This document shows positions 5,333-5,822 of a DNA stretch of 5,822 bases, piece after piece. Each line of letters begins with the position of its first letter. Position 1 is the stretch's first letter. The stretch comes from Sphingobacteriaceae bacterium (lineage in GTDB: Bacteria; Bacteroidota; Bacteroidia; Sphingobacteriales; Sphingobacteriaceae): the NCBI GenBank assembly GCA_025450155.1, contig JANWIB010000159.1, positions 1-5,822 on the forward strand, in the 5' to 3' direction. The notes beneath the pieces were generated by a model, which saw nothing but the letters and a program-made list of their open reading frames with translations, made no database searches and was not told the DNA's origin. Made by a program: the position numbers and the translations under genes.

Positions 5333-5822
5333 TTAAAAAAGATGCTGCATCTCAGATCTTATAGCACTTAGTGTGATATCATAAGGGTTATCTTCTAAAG
5401 TAGCCAAATGTGTCAATATTGTTTTACTGAGTTCCATCGAAGGAGCATCCGGAGATAATCCCTGAGCTGCACTATTTAATAGGGTAATCGTTTTTTCTTT
5501 TAACGCCTTTACCATTTGCCAGGATTCGTGGCTAACATATAATTGTTGAGACATATTATGTTGATATTCTGCACGAATATCTGACAAAGCCATGTGTTGT
5601 AACTCACGGACAGTTGATCCGGCTACATGCAAACGAAGCAATAGATTAGAAGGATTGATTCTTTCAATATATATCGTCATGCGTTCATACGCTTGTAGCC
5701 TTAACGGAAGGGTTTGCGTTTGAGAAGATTTTTTCAGCTCAATCAAATTAAATTTATAGGAATTTTGCAAATAATCTTTTACAATAACCCATGCCACAAA
5801 AAATACGATTAAACCGGCAAGG
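5333..5822 (-). CDS. Membrane-anchored helical protein of unknown function (N-terminus missing)
   Basis: The frame is open to the window edge, giving 162 visible residues. The GTG at 5797 is not the likely start, because eight more codons upstream continue a hydrophobic helix (LAGLIVFFVAWVIV). The layout is one N-terminal membrane helix, a polar stretch, then a long helical domain with LPLRLQAYERM (38-48), YIERINPSNLLLRL (51-64), an ELQ-DIRAEYQHNMSQQLYVS segment (73-97) and a W-V-K-E-K helix near 101-112. I recall similar proteins as widespread in Bacteroidota without known function, but cannot confirm a family name here. The soluble part is probably cytoplasmic. The gene is on the same strand as dnaA, 308 nt upstream; that gap argues for separate transcription. 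The stop codon overlaps a 7-1-7 inverted repeat (5320-5334) that lacks a T-run. Confidence 0.8.
   Translation of the reverse strand, partial: LAGLIVFFVAWVIVKDYLQNSYKFNLIELKKSSQTQTLPLRLQAYERMTIYIERINPSNLLLRLHVAGSTVRELQHMALSDIRAEYQHNMSQQLYVSHESWQMVKALKEKTITLLNSAAQGLSPDAPSMELSKTILTHLATLEDNPYDITLSAIRSEMQHLF

Noticed and set aside
5320..5334. 7-1-7 inverted repeat (AACTTAA-T-TTAAGTT) at the end of the 5333-5822 gene as a terminator
   Set aside because: The stem is purely AT-rich apart from one C-G pair, leaves a 3-nt loop at best, and on the minus strand is followed by CGCATTAAT and not by a T-run.
1..5822. Mobile element, CRISPR array, tRNA/rRNA gene, toxin-antitoxin or defence genes
   Set aside because: No transposase or integrase motifs, spaced direct repeats, cloverleaf-like sequences or matching protein motifs were seen; all long gaps are accounted for above.

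Overview
The window looks like ordinary chromosome from a Bacteroidota bacterium, probably of the Cytophagia/Chitinophagia type. The evidence is the AT-rich composition with very A/T-rich intergenic DNA, A-rich leaders without clear Shine-Dalgarno sequences, a Bacteroidota-style DnaA, a LemA lipoprotein followed by two TPM-domain proteins, and a membrane-anchored helical protein of a type I associate with this phylum. The lineage call rests on protein and leader style only; no rRNA or other strong marker is present.

Layout from left to right. (1) Positions 1-573, minus strand: the first 191 codons of a membrane fatty-acid hydroxylase/sterol-desaturase family protein, cut by the window edge exactly at its third histidine motif. 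(2) 574-746: a divergent intergenic region with two dyad symmetries, one of them a perfect 8-3-8 inverted repeat. (3) 747-3554, plus strand: a tight five-gene run, probably one operon: LemA lipoprotein, a short TPM-domain protein with no signal or membrane segment, a long secreted/membrane-anchored TPM protein with a glycine-rich tail, a small helical protein of unknown function, and a Nudix hydrolase resembling ADP-ribose pyrophosphatases. Gaps are 2, 12 and 23 nt, and the last two genes overlap by ATGA. (4) 3597-5024, minus strand: dnaA, complete and convergent with the operon across 42 nt. (5) 5025-5332: a 308-nt AT-rich region upstream of dnaA with homopolymer runs and a 12-bp palindrome but no convincing DnaA box. 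(6) 5333-5822, minus strand: a membrane-anchored helical protein of unknown function whose N-terminus lies outside the window.

How the genes may work together: LemA with TPM-domain partners is a recurrent envelope-associated neighbourhood, so the first three genes probably form a functional unit at the cell envelope, with one TPM protein inside the cell and one facing outward. The helical protein and the Nudix enzyme are translationally linked to each other and may simply share the transcript. dnaA supplies the replication initiator and appears separately transcribed.

I found no mobile element, CRISPR array, RNA gene or defence island, and no strong case for an undescribed system. The most interesting loose ends are a G7 tract in the long TPM gene, where a one-base slip in either direction would remove the glycine-rich tail, the 8-3-8 dyad in the divergent promoter region, the unknown gene coupled to the Nudix enzyme, and the long dnaA leader.
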